Source: Palsa-506 sp963755815
GTDB lineage: Bacteria; Actinomycetota; Actinomycetes; Streptosporangiales; Streptosporangiaceae
Length of the DNA: 64,000 nucleotides
Direction of reading: 5' to 3'
Assembly: GCA_963755815.1 (NCBI GenBank)
Contig: CAVWLF010000021.1
Span: forward strand, 57,931 to 121,930
In this document: one piece after another, positions 56,161-64,000 of the stretch
How positions within the stretch are numbered: the first letter of the stretch is position 1
Layout: every line of letters starts with the position of its first letter
Translations under genes and position numbers: made by a program
The notes under the pieces: model-generated
The model's input: only the letters and a program-made list of their open reading frames with translations
Told to the model about the DNA's origin: nothing
The model's database searches: none

Positions 56161-57582
56161 ATGGTCACACTGGTGAGCGTGGATGACTTCGACTTGCTGG
56201 TGATCGGCTCCGGGCCGGGCGGGCAGAAGGCCGCCATCGCCGCGGCCAAACTGGACCGGAAGGTCGGCATCATCGAGAAGCCGAACATGATGGGCGGGGT
56301 GTGCCTGAACACCGGCACGATCCCGTCCAAGACGCTCCGGGAAGCGGTGCTGTACCTGACCGGGCTCGATCAGCGGGAGATGTACGGGCAGAGCTACCGG
56401 ATGAAGGACGAGGTCACCATCGCCGACCTGTCGGCGCGCACGCAGCACGTAGTCAGCCGGGAAAACGACGTCGTCCGCAGCCAGCTGGGCCGCAACCGGG
56501 TCTCGATCGTCACCGGGACCGCGCGCTTCGCCGGGCCGACCACGCTCGAGGTCGATGACGGCGACGGCCGGCAGCGCAGCATCAGCGCGGAGAAGATCGT
56601 GATCGCCACCGGCACCACGCCCGCCCGGCCGGCCAGCGTCGCCTTCGACGAGCGCACCGTGATCGACTCGGACGGGATCATCCACCTGCAGAAGGTCCCG
56701 CGCTCGATGGTGGTGGCCGGCGCCGGGGTAATCGGGATCGAGTACGCATCCATGTTCGCCGCCCTCGGCACCAAGGTCACCGTGGTCGAGCAGCGGGACC
56801 GGATGCTGGAATTCTGCGATCTCGAGGTGGTCGAGGCGCTCAAGTACCACCTGCGCGACCTGGGCGTGACGTTCCGGTTCGGCGAGACTGTCTCCTCGGT
56901 GGAGGCGAGGCCGGGCGGGGCGATCGCCTCGCTGCTCAGCGGGAAGAAGATCCCGGCCGACACCGTCATGTACTCGGCCGGCCGCCAGGGCATGACCGAC
57001 GAACTGCGGCTGCCGGAGGCGGGCCTGACCGCCGACGCCCGCGGCCGGATCGCGGTGGACCAGTACTTCCGCACCGCGGTGCCGAATATCTACGCCGTCG
57101 GGGACGTCATCGGCTTCCCGGCGCTGGCGGCCACGTCCATGGAGCAGGGCCGGCTAGCGGCGCACCACGCCTGCGGCGAGGCCGTGCACGCGGCCAGCAC
57201 GCTGCAGCCGTACGGGATCTACAGCATCCCGGAGATCAGCTTCATCGGGAAGACCGAGGACCAGCTGACCGAGGAATGCGTGCCGTTCGAGGTCGGCGTC
57301 TCGCGCTATCGCGAGCTGGCCCGCGGGCAGATCATCGGCGACTCCTATGGCGTGCTCAAGCTGCTCGTGTGCGTGACCGACCGCAAGCTGCTCGGCGTGC
57401 ACGTATTCGGTACCGGCGCCACCGAGCTGGTGCATATCGGGCAGGCGGTGATGGGCTGCGGCGGCACCATCGACTACCTGGTGGACGCGGTCTTCAACTA
57501 CCCCACGCTGGCCGAGTCCTACAAGGTGGCGGCGCTGGACGCGACGAACAAGATGCGGCAGGTCGAGCGGTTCGCCGGCTGA
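56161..57582 (+). CDS. sthA: Soluble pyridine nucleotide transhydrogenase
   Basis: 473-residue flavoprotein that exchanges hydride between NADPH and NAD. GSGPGG (16-21) binds FAD. The redox-loop GGVCLNTGTIPSK keeps Cys48 but has Thr53 where dithiol reductases have the second Cys, which is diagnostic of SthA. GAGVIGIEYASMF (about 185) binds the nicotinamide nucleotide, and YAVGDVIGFP near 305 closes the FAD domain. Start at ATG 56161 is not well supported by a ribosome site; a GTG at 56179 is possible. Balances NADPH supply, linking loosely to nadK far upstream. Confidence 0.92.
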   Translation: MVTLVSVDDFDLLVIGSGPGGQKAAIAAAKLDRKVGIIEKPNMMGGVCLNTGTIPSKTLREAVLYLTGLDQREMYGQSYRMKDEVTIADLSARTQHVVSRENDVVRSQLGRNRVSIVTGTARFAGPTTLEVDDGDGRQRSISAEKIVIATGTTPARPASVAFDERTVIDSDGIIHLQKVPRSMVVAGAGVIGIEYASMFAALGTKVTVVEQRDRMLEFCDLEVVEALKYHLRDLGVTFRFGETVSSVEARPGGAIASLLSGKKIPADTVMYSAGRQGMTDELRLPEAGLTADARGRIAVDQYFRTAVPNIYAVGDVIGFPALAATSMEQGRLAAHHACGEAVHAASTLQPYGIYSIPEISFIGKTEDQLTEECVPFEVGVSRYRELARGQIIGDSYGVLKLLVCVTDRKLLGVHVFGTGATELVHIGQAVMGCGGTIDYLVDAVFNYPTLAESYKVAALDATNKMRQVERFAG

Positions 57583-57625
57583 GCCGGCCGGCGGCAGGTC
57601 GCACGGCGAGGAGAAAGGCACGGGC

Positions 57626-58195
57626 ATGCTCTACGCATTCGGCTTCGAACGGGTCAGCGTGCTGGTCAGCGACCTGTACTTCATCGACCCCGCGCCGCTC
57701 GAAGGCCAGGAGACCGCCGAGCGCGGCGTCCGCCTGGAACTCCGGATGCTGGAGCGCGGCGAGCTGAAGGGCTCCATCTACTCGGCCCAGCCAATCGGGA
57801 TCGGCGAGCCGGTCTGGCGGGCGGACCTGCTGGAATCGGTCGACAGCCCGCCCGGCAGCCTGGACCGGGCCCATCATCACCCGTCGTTCGCCGGCTGGGA
57901 GCCCGGCGACCGGGTCTTCGACCCGGAGCTGTCCGGTGATCCGGTCTGCTGGACCGGGGAGCAGCTCGCCGACCTGGAGGGCCTGCTCAAGCGGGCCGGC
58001 GCGGGCGATACGGCGGCGTTCACCGGCGACGCGGCGCTCGCGCGGGATGCCGAGAGCCTCCGCGGCTGCGTGCCGGAGATCATGACGGCCGTGCGGCGGC
58101 TGCTCACCCGGGTGAAAGCCGGTGAGCTGGCCGTGGCGCCCGGCGGCGGCCCGGACAGCGCGCCGCTGATCAGCGCGCGGGTGGGCTGGCTGTAG
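57626..58195 (+). CDS. Conserved hypothetical protein
   Basis: 189 residues. Begins MLYAFGFERVSVLVSDLYF, then ERGVRLELRMLERGELKGSIYSAQPI, an Asp/Pro/His-rich centre (RAHHHPSFAGWEPGDRVFDPEL) and a helical C-terminus. No cysteine-based or nucleotide motifs. I recognise no named family. A purine-rich ribosome site (GAGGAGAAAGG) precedes the ATG. It follows sthA by 43 bases on the same strand and is probably co-transcribed. Confidence 0.7.
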   Translation: MLYAFGFERVSVLVSDLYFIDPAPLEGQETAERGVRLELRMLERGELKGSIYSAQPIGIGEPVWRADLLESVDSPPGSLDRAHHHPSFAGWEPGDRVFDPELSGDPVCWTGEQLADLEGLLKRAGAGDTAAFTGDAALARDAESLRGCVPEIMTAVRRLLTRVKAGELAVAPGGGPDSAPLISARVGWL

Positions 58196-58202
58196 CCAGC
58201 GG

Positions 58203-58982
58203 TCAGAACGGAGTGTGCTCCAGCCAGCGGGAGAACACGGCGCCGTCGCCGATGACCTCGACCGCCGGGTCATCCGGCGGCAGCCGCCGGACCAGCACGA
58301 GCAGCAGCCGGGCGGCCGGGCCGCGGACGGCGACATCGCCCCGGCCGTGGCCATGCTCCAGGGTGACCCCGGCTGCCTCGCCGCGCAGCGTCCACTCGCC
58401 GCTTCCGGCCAGCGCAGCGTCGGTGGCGTGGATATGCAGAACGCGGCCGGGCGGCAGCGCGTCGGCGCGCGGGTCCGTGGCGCCGTCCGTCATCAGCGCG
58501 GACAGGTCACTGACCCACTCGTCGATCGCGTCGGCGGCCAGCACGGGCGCGAGGTCCGGCACGCGGCCGACGGCGAGCTGCGCGTCGGCCCGGTGCACGG
58601 CCGTCTCGTGCGCCATCCGCCGCGCCCAGAAACTGGCCGGGAGCATCTCGTCGAAGGCCCAGACCAGGTCACCGCCCGCGGCCTGCACGGTGCCGGTCAG
58701 CCGCGCGGCGCCGTCGGTCAGCCAGGCCGCCCGCTCGGCGGCGCCGTCGGGGAACTTGCCGTCCGGTACCGAGCGGAACGGGATGAACTCCGCCGACCGG
58801 GTGCCGACGATCGCCGTCGCCCACCGGTGCGCGCGGCCGACATGAATGGCCAGTTCGCGCAGTGTCCAGTCGGGGCAGGTGGGTACCCGGCGGGTCAGGT
58901 CATCGTGGCCGGACAGCCCGGCCATGGTCGCGGTGCTCGCCTCGATCTCGGCGCAGAGCTGGCCGACGGTGGCGTACGGCAC
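58203..58982 (-). CDS. Mycothiol-dependent maleylpyruvate isomerase family protein
   Basis: 259 residues. PDWTLRELAIHVGRAHRWA (about 37-55) gives the first metal His; MAHETAVHRADAQLAVG (about 122-138) the Glu and second His. The C-terminal SCP2-like domain (about 165-255) has alternating strands and helices ending WLEHTPF. Likely metal-dependent and mycothiol-using; reaction unknown. GTG start lies 3 bases after the FmdB-type gene. Confidence 0.84.
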   Translation of the reverse strand: MPYATVGQLCAEIEASTATMAGLSGHDDLTRRVPTCPDWTLRELAIHVGRAHRWATAIVGTRSAEFIPFRSVPDGKFPDGAAERAAWLTDGAARLTGTVQAAGGDLVWAFDEMLPASFWARRMAHETAVHRADAQLAVGRVPDLAPVLAADAIDEWVSDLSALMTDGATDPRADALPPGRVLHIHATDAALAGSGEWTLRGEAAGVTLEHGHGRGDVAVRGPAARLLLVLVRRLPPDDPAVEVIGDGAVFSRWLEHTPF

Positions 58983-58985
58983 TGC

Positions 58986-59201
58986 TCAGCCGCAGCCGCA
59001 ACTGCCGCCGCAGCATCCGCCGCCGCCACCGCCGCTGGCCGGGCCGGCGCTGGCCCGGCCGCCGACGGCGACCGTGGACAGCAGTTTCACGGTGTCGTCG
59101 TGGCCGTCCGGGCAGGTGCAGGGCGCGGACGACTCGCTCATCGGCCGGGTCCGCTCGAAGGTCGCCCCGCAGGCCCGGCATCGGTACTCATATCGCGGCA
59201 C
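58986..59201 (-). CDS. FmdB family zinc ribbon protein
   Basis: 71 residues. C8 and C11 (YRCRACG) with C28 and C30 form the zinc ribbon; the C-terminus is a Gly run with five more cysteines (GGCCGGSCGCG). Small regulatory or scaffold-type proteins of this family have no settled role; the name comes from a methylotroph regulator. Tightly packed between MFS transporter (9 bases) and mycothiol-enzyme genes (3 bases). Confidence 0.87.
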   Translation of the reverse strand: MPRYEYRCRACGATFERTRPMSESSAPCTCPDGHDDTVKLLSTVAVGGRASAGPASGGGGGGCCGGSCGCG

Positions 59202-59210
59202 GGGCCAAGC

Positions 59211-61094
59211 CTATGCCAGATCCCCGCGGCCCTGGTCGGGCAGCGCCGGGCCGGCCGTCGCGGTGGGAACGGGACCGGCCGGGCGGGCCGCGTTATCGCC
59301 GTTATTGCCCGCAGGGACCGGCCGGGCCGGCACTGGCACCGCCGCTGCGGAGCCTGGCGTGTCGTAGTAGAACTGCTTGCCGCGGCTCAGCGATACCAGG
59401 GCCCCGGTCACCGACATGACGATCGCGGCCGAGAACACGACCACCAGGCCCTGGTGGAACGGGCCGGAGATCAGGTGCGCGAAGAACTGCTTGCCGGTCA
59501 GCGCGGCGACGTTGCGGGCCGGCAGCCTGGTGAGCTCGCCGGATTGCGCGAGCAGGCCGCGGAGCGGGTTATAGCCGAGGAACGAGGCAAACAGCGTGCT
59601 CACCGGCGGCAGGCTGGCGATGTGGGCGGCCGTTCCCGCGGGCACGCCCTGGGCTCGCAGCCCGCTGCCCAGGGTGCGGGGCAGGGCCGAGGCCACCCCG
59701 ACAATCAGTAGCGAGAAGAAGATGCCGATCGACAGTGACGTGCCGGAATTCTGGAACGTGGCCCGCATCCCGGATGCCGCGCCGCGATCCCTGGCCGGGA
59801 CGCTGCTCATGATGGCGGAGGTGTTCGGCGACGCGAACAGGCCGGACCCGACGCCGTTGAGGAAGATCAGCAGGGCGAACGCCCAGTACGGGAAATCGAC
59901 CGGCAGGGAAAGCAGCCCGGCGAACGCGGCCGCCGTCAGCAGCAGCCCGGAGGTGGCGAACAGGCGCTGCCCGTAGCGGTCGGACAGGTAACCGGAGATC
60001 GGGCCGGCGGTGAGGAACCCGGCGGCCAGCGGCACCAGGTAGATGCCCGCCCACAGCGGGGTCTCGGCGAAGTCGTAGCCGTGCAGCGGGAGCCAGATGC
60101 CCTGCAGCCAGATGATCAGCATGAACTGCAGGCCGCCGCGGGAGAGTGCGGCGAGCAGGCCGGCGATGTTGCCGGCCGCGAAGGCGCGGATCCGGAACAG
60201 GCTCATCCGGAACATCGGTTCCGCGATCTTCGTCTCGATGATGCAGAACGCGATCAGCAGCGCGATGCCGGCCGCCACCCCGCCGAGCACGAACGGGCTC
60301 GTCCACCCGGTCGGGTGACCGCCGTAGGGCTGGATGCCGTAGGTGATGGAGACGAGCAGCAGCCCGGCCCCGAGGGCGAAGGTGATATTGCCGATCCAGT
60401 CGATCCTGGCGTGCCGGGTGGTAGCGATCTCGTGCAGGCTCCGGTACGCCCAGATGGTGCCGAAGATGCCGATCGGCACGTTGACCCAGAACACGGCGCG
60501 CCAGTCCCAGGCGGCCAGCAGGCCGCCCAGCAGCAGGCCGATCAGCTGCCCGGAGATCGCGGAGATCTGGTTGATGCCCAGCGCCATGCCGCGCTGCCGG
60601 GCCGGGAACGCATCGGTCAGGATGGCGGCGGCGTTGGCCATCAGCATTGCGCCGCCGAACGCCTGCCCGATCCGCCAGCCGATCAGCCAGAGCGCGCCCG
60701 AGCTTCCGGTCAGCGGGTCAAGGGACAGCGCGATCGACGCGACGGTGAAGACGACGAAGCCGAGATTGTAGATCCGGACCCGGCCGTAGATGTCGCCCAG
60801 CCGGCCGAGCGAGACCACCAGAACCGCGGTGACCAGCAGGTACCCCATGATCATCCACAGCAGGTAACTGACATTTCCCGGGCCGAGCGGGTTCAGGTGG
60901 ATGCCGCGGAAGATAGCGGGCATCGAAATGATCACTATGGACGCGTCGATCGTCGCCATCGTGATGCCGAGCGTGGTGTTCGTCAGCGCGATCCACTTGT
61001 AGCGGTCGCCGGCCCGGCCGTTGGCGCCGTTACCGCCGTCCCCGCCCTGCCCGCCTTGTCCGCCCTGCCCGTCCTGCCCGGAGAATTGCCGCAC
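59211..61094 (-). CDS. MFS drug transporter of the DHA2 (14-helix) family
   Basis: About 627 residues with 14 membrane segments. Motif A-like GRLGDIYGRVRI follows helix 2, and motif C-type glycines lie in helix 5 (ISGQLIGLLLGGLLAAWDWRAVF). A hydrophilic N-terminus has collagen-like Gly-Gln/Gly-Asn triplets, and an extra loop between the last two helices carries about 90 residues. Proton-driven efflux of drugs or lipophilic metabolites is typical. I use the GTG at 61094 (AAGG nearby); the frame is open to a TTG at 61133, next to the methyltransferase stop. Confidence 0.87.
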   Translation of the reverse strand: MRQFSGQDGQGGQGGQGGDGGNGANGRAGDRYKWIALTNTTLGITMATIDASIVIISMPAIFRGIHLNPLGPGNVSYLLWMIMGYLLVTAVLVVSLGRLGDIYGRVRIYNLGFVVFTVASIALSLDPLTGSSGALWLIGWRIGQAFGGAMLMANAAAILTDAFPARQRGMALGINQISAISGQLIGLLLGGLLAAWDWRAVFWVNVPIGIFGTIWAYRSLHEIATTRHARIDWIGNITFALGAGLLLVSITYGIQPYGGHPTGWTSPFVLGGVAAGIALLIAFCIIETKIAEPMFRMSLFRIRAFAAGNIAGLLAALSRGGLQFMLIIWLQGIWLPLHGYDFAETPLWAGIYLVPLAAGFLTAGPISGYLSDRYGQRLFATSGLLLTAAAFAGLLSLPVDFPYWAFALLIFLNGVGSGLFASPNTSAIMSSVPARDRGAASGMRATFQNSGTSLSIGIFFSLLIVGVASALPRTLGSGLRAQGVPAGTAAHIASLPPVSTLFASFLGYNPLRGLLAQSGELTRLPARNVAALTGKQFFAHLISGPFHQGLVVVFSAAIVMSVTGALVSLSRGKQFYYDTPGSAAAVPVPARPVPAGNNGDNAARPAGPVPTATAGPALPDQGRGDLA

Positions 61095-61133
61095 GTCTAT
61101 CGACCTTACCGCCAAACAGTTGCTTGATGGCAA

Positions 61134-62075
61134 CTACCTAACGGCCAGGCGTATCCGGTACGTCCACCACCAGGTGCGAGGCCTGGGCAGCCGGCGCGCC
61201 GCGACCTCGCGCAGGGTGGTCAGGCCCAGCTCATCCTCGGTCGCGCCGTCGGCCAGCAGCGCGACGGCGCCGCCCTGGCTGAGCGCCACCGCGACCAGTC
61301 GCTCCGCGTCACCCTGCTCGCGCGAGTGCACGGCGATTTCGGTCGCATAGCGGAACAGCCCGCTGCGCCGCAGCCGGACCAGATGGTCCTTGCCGGCATG
61401 CGGCGGGCTCAGCCCGCGCGCGATCTCCAGCTCGGCGATCCGCTGCGCCGCGGCGGTGTAGGCGGCGTCGGTCTCCCAGTCGATGCAAGGCGGCCAGTCG
61501 CAGTCGTAGGCGGCGAACACGCCGCCCGGGCGCAGCAGCCGGGCGATCTCCGGCAGGGCGCGGTCCGGGTCGAACCAGTGCATCGCCTGGCTGGCGGTGA
61601 CGACATCCGCGCAGCCGCCGGACAATCCGGTGTGCTCCGCTGTCGCATCCCGCACCACGAACTCGGTCTGGAGTCCGGTATCCGCCCCGCCCGCCGCGCG
61701 CGCTCCGGCCGGGCCGGCCGGAGCGCCCGCCCGGCTTACCCCGTTGGCGTCACCCGCGGTGCTCACCTCGGCTGCGTCACCGGCGTCCTCCGCGCGGCCG
61801 GCCTGGTCCGCACGGCCTAACGTCGCACCGGCCTCGGCCAGCCGGCGGACGGCGATGGCGCGCATGTCGGCGGACGGCTCGATCGCGGTGACCGTCCAGG
61901 CCTGCCCGGCCCAGATCACGGCGGAAAGACCGGTGCCGGCGCCGAGGTCCACCACATCGGGCGCCCCGGCGCCGGACCACTGCTTGATGACCTGGACCAC
62001 GCTGGCCGGCGGCCGCGGCCGGGCCGCGTCGTACTCGCTGGCGAAGCCGGTAAACCGGGATACGGCGTCAGGCAT
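61134..62075 (-). CDS. Class I SAM-dependent methyltransferase
   Basis: 313 residues. Motif I VVDLGAGTGLSAVIW (about 41-55) and the acidic strand end AIEPSADM (about 64-71) bind SAM; ASQAMHWFDPDRALPEIARLLRPGG (about 163-187) is typical of the Methyltransf_11 type. An Ala/Gly/Asp-rich insert of about 45 residues (85-130) interrupts the fold between strands 2 and 3. ATG 62075 has AAGGAG 8 bases upstream. Substrate unknown; C-terminal half is helical with many Arg. Confidence 0.84.
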   Translation of the reverse strand: MPDAVSRFTGFASEYDAARPRPPASVVQVIKQWSGAGAPDVVDLGAGTGLSAVIWAGQAWTVTAIEPSADMRAIAVRRLAEAGATLGRADQAGRAEDAGDAAEVSTAGDANGVSRAGAPAGPAGARAAGGADTGLQTEFVVRDATAEHTGLSGGCADVVTASQAMHWFDPDRALPEIARLLRPGGVFAAYDCDWPPCIDWETDAAYTAAAQRIAELEIARGLSPPHAGKDHLVRLRRSGLFRYATEIAVHSREQGDAERLVAVALSQGGAVALLADGATEDELGLTTLREVAARRLPRPRTWWWTYRIRLAVR

Positions 62076-62150
62076 CGGCTGGCTCCTTCGGTGCACCGCC
62101 GCGGCCGGCGGGCTTCTCGTCATAGGCCGCCCGGCTGGCCTCGCCCGGCG

Positions 62151-63434
62151 TCATGCGCTGCCGCGCGCCATCGCGATCAGCCGGTCGAGTACCCGCCCGT
62201 TGCTGACCCGCAGCCCGTCGTGCTCGTATTCATTCGTCACCCACGCCCGCAGGCCGCGGATCGTGGCGCCGGTCCGGACCGAGTACTCCCGCGGCACGTA
62301 CATGTCGTCGTAGTAGATGGCGGCCGCGGCGGGCACGTCGTTAGCGCGCAGCCGGTCCGCGTCATAAAGCGGCGGCCAGGAGTCCCGCTCGGCGAGGAGG
62401 CCGGCCGCCTGGCGGAGCGGCCGGAGCACCGGATCGTGCTCGAGCATCCACGGATAGATCATCTCGCCGGTGAACAGCAGCGGGCCGTCGCCGTCGAGCG
62501 CTGCCGCCGCGCTGAACTCGGGGAACTCGGCCCTGATCCGCTCCGCCGCCCACCCGGTCGGCCCGCCCTGGGCGTAGCAGGCCTCGTGCAGCACCGCGTA
62601 CAGCGGCCCGGACGCGAAGCTCAGCCGGGACTGCACCTGGTAGCGGAAATCATCGGAGAGCTCGCCGCCGGCGAACGGATTCTCCAGCAGGTAGTGCAGC
62701 TGGTCATTGCCGCTGACCGTGCCCAGGAGCTGCCCGAGGGCCTGGAATGCCGCCACGGTCAGCGGTGCGCCGCTGGGCAGCAGCGTCTCGCCGTCCGCGA
62801 GGTGCCGGGCGATCCGCTTGGCCCGCTCAACGTCCTGCGGATAGCGGTCGTAGTAGGCGAGATTCTTCGCCGCGACGATGGGATAGGTAGCCCGGTACAC
62901 GTCATCGGCCGTCGTGCTCAGGCCAGGCAGGCCGCCGGTCAGGAACGCCTCCCGGATGCCCTCCGGCGCGAACGACAGGTAGGTCACTGTGCAGAAGCCG
63001 CCGAAACTCTGGCCCAGCACGCTCCACGGCCGGCCGCCGGTGACTTCCGGCCTGATCAGCTCCGCGTCGGCGACGATCGAGTCGGCGCGGAAATGCGCGA
63101 GGTAATCTGCCTGCGCTTCCGCGGTGGGGTACCGCGCCAGGGTTTGCCGGGTCGCCGGGGAGGACCTGGCCGTGCCGCGCTGGTCCAGCAGCAGCACCCG
63201 GTAGTCGTCCAGCGCCCGGTCCAGCCAGCCTTCCCGCCCGTTCGGCCGGTTCGCGCCGAACCCGGGGCCGCCCTGCAGGAACAGCAGCCATGGCAGTTCG
63301 GACGCCTGCTTGTCGGCGCCGACCACCTCGCGGGCGAATAGCTCGATCTGCTCGCCGCCGGGCCTGGCGTGATCAAGCGGAACGGTAAAGGTGTGGTCCT
63401 TAAGAACGGTGCCCGGCTGCCGGTACGAAAGCAT
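62151..63434 (-). CDS. Proline iminopeptidase-type serine peptidase (S33)
   Basis: 427 residues. QGGPGFG (54-60) is the HGGPG-type oxyanion motif with Gln for His; LLLDQRGTARS follows; the nucleophile is S143 in GQSFGGF; the catalytic Asp is probably in IYYDDMYVP and the His in NEYEHDG. Cleaves N-terminal proline or other residues from small peptides. The ATG at 63434 is the first in register with homologous N-termini (LKDHTFTVPLDH). Divergent from paaI, with 86 bases between. Confidence 0.86.
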   Translation of the reverse strand: MLSYRQPGTVLKDHTFTVPLDHARPGGEQIELFAREVVGADKQASELPWLLFLQGGPGFGANRPNGREGWLDRALDDYRVLLLDQRGTARSSPATRQTLARYPTAEAQADYLAHFRADSIVADAELIRPEVTGGRPWSVLGQSFGGFCTVTYLSFAPEGIREAFLTGGLPGLSTTADDVYRATYPIVAAKNLAYYDRYPQDVERAKRIARHLADGETLLPSGAPLTVAAFQALGQLLGTVSGNDQLHYLLENPFAGGELSDDFRYQVQSRLSFASGPLYAVLHEACYAQGGPTGWAAERIRAEFPEFSAAAALDGDGPLLFTGEMIYPWMLEHDPVLRPLRQAAGLLAERDSWPPLYDADRLRANDVPAAAAIYYDDMYVPREYSVRTGATIRGLRAWVTNEYEHDGLRVSNGRVLDRLIAMARGSA

Positions 63435-63520
63435 GGTGTAACCGTAGCGGCGGCCCGCCGGCCGGGTGCTGTTGGCCGTATGGTCACCAAAGGAGTGCCC
63501 CGAAAGAAGAGGATCATCCG

Positions 63521-63931
63521 ATGCCTGCTCAGTCCCCGCCGCCGCCCGCGGGCCCGGCAGCGGCCATCTTCGAGGCGGACCAGGCGTCGAGAAACATCGG
63601 CATGCGGCTCCTCGCGGCCGGTGACGGCACCGCAACGGCGCAGCTAACCATCGACTCGGCCATGCTCAACGGGCACGGCATCGCGCACGGGGGATACGTG
63701 TTCATGCTCGCGGACACCGCGTTCGCCTGCGCCTGCAATAGCCGGGGCCAGGCCACGGTGGCTGCGGGTGCCGATATCACCTTCATCGCTCCCGCGCGGG
63801 AGGGCGATGTCCTGGTGGCGACGGCCGAGGAGCGGATCAGCTATCGCCGCAGCGGAATCTACGACGTCACCGTGCGGCGGGGCGATGAGGTCGTGGCCGA
63901 GTTCCGCGGCCGGAGTCGCGCCGTCGGCTAG
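63521..63931 (+). CDS. paaI: Hotdog-fold acyl-CoA thioesterase PaaI
   Basis: 136 residues. HGIAHGGYVFMLADTAFACACNSRG (about 52-76, described here by its key HGG and D residues) is the PaaI active-site region. Hydrolyses phenylacetyl-CoA-type or hydroxylated aromatic CoA thioesters. ATG 63521 is preceded by GAGGA. No other phenylacetate genes are visible, so a housekeeping thioesterase role is equally possible. The remaining 69 bases of the window hold no clear feature. Confidence 0.88.
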   Translation: MPAQSPPPPAGPAAAIFEADQASRNIGMRLLAAGDGTATAQLTIDSAMLNGHGIAHGGYVFMLADTAFACACNSRGQATVAAGADITFIAPAREGDVLVATAEERISYRRSGIYDVTVRRGDEVVAEFRGRSRAVG

Positions 63932-64000
63932 CCGCCCCGCCCCGGGTGGCATGAGCGAGCCGGTTAGCTGGTGTGTCCGGTAATAACCGCAGTTCAGGGC

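Noticed and set aside
63953..63985. Short frame MSEPVSW near the right edge
   Set aside because: Only ten codons and no ribosome site; treated as non-coding.

Overview
The window is about 64 kb of chromosomal DNA of visibly very high GC content (strong G/C bias at third codon positions, many GTG starts, 4-base start/stop overlaps). The gene content points to a mycolate-free, high-GC actinomycete. Three enzymes belong to mycothiol-dependent families. There is a SteA/MctB envelope pair, a complete conservon (cvnABCD), a HrdB/SigB-type sigma factor and a class F sortase. Streptomycetales, Streptosporangiales or Frankia-like orders all fit; the sequence alone does not let me name a genus. I see no tRNA, rRNA, CRISPR array, insertion sequence, phage gene or replication origin.

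Layout. 1-8.9 kb: one forward operon-like run, nadK (5' end outside the window)-recN-steA-mctB-MraY/WecA-like transferase-MurJ-like flippase-GT4 glycosyltransferase. 9.0-11.9 kb: a membrane protein, a DUF4397 surface protein and a class F sortase, probably an enzyme/substrate pair. 11.9-14.5 kb: reverse genes for a flavin amine oxidase, an MBL hydrolase and a mycothiol-dependent enzyme, back to back with uvrA across a 508-base non-coding region rich in repeats. 17.9-21.5 kb: a frameshifted beta-propeller lipoprotein and small conserved proteins. 21.5-25.2 kb: a heterodimeric ABC exporter. 25.4-29.9 kb: a PLP enzyme, a GNAT and an AraC-AzlC-AzlD amino-acid export operon. 29.9-33.8 kb: the conservon. 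34-35.5 kb: a primary-like sigma factor with a SigR/SigH-type promoter. 35.5-40.5 kb: menE and menB-menC-menD. 40.5-46.7 kb: a five-gene peptide ABC importer. 46.9-48.2 kb: isochorismate synthase, which completes the first half of menaquinone synthesis. 48.4-51.1 kb: cysteine dioxygenase with a rhodanese, and a radical SAM protein with two LexA-like boxes. 51.1-55.3 kb: an unknown protein, an epoxide hydrolase, and a CHAD-ParA operon. 55.4-58.2 kb: SthA transhydrogenase and two unknowns. 58.2-63.9 kb: a reverse run (iminopeptidase, methyltransferase, MFS, zinc ribbon, mycothiol-dependent enzyme) and PaaI thioesterase.

What stands out. (1) A polyphosphate-type CHAD protein translationally coupled to an orphan ParA ATPase with a histone-H1-like repeat tail, a candidate granule-positioning system. 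(2) A five-copy, roughly 21-bp phased repeat array plus a 14-bp inverted repeat upstream of uvrA. (3) A SigR/SigH-type promoter for the sigma factor, and paired LexA-like boxes before the radical SAM gene. (4) Apparent single-base frameshifts in menB, menD (two) and the beta-propeller gene (two); these are either assembly errors or genuine decay. (5) Repeated perfect 15-18-bp in-frame tandem duplications in unrelated genes.
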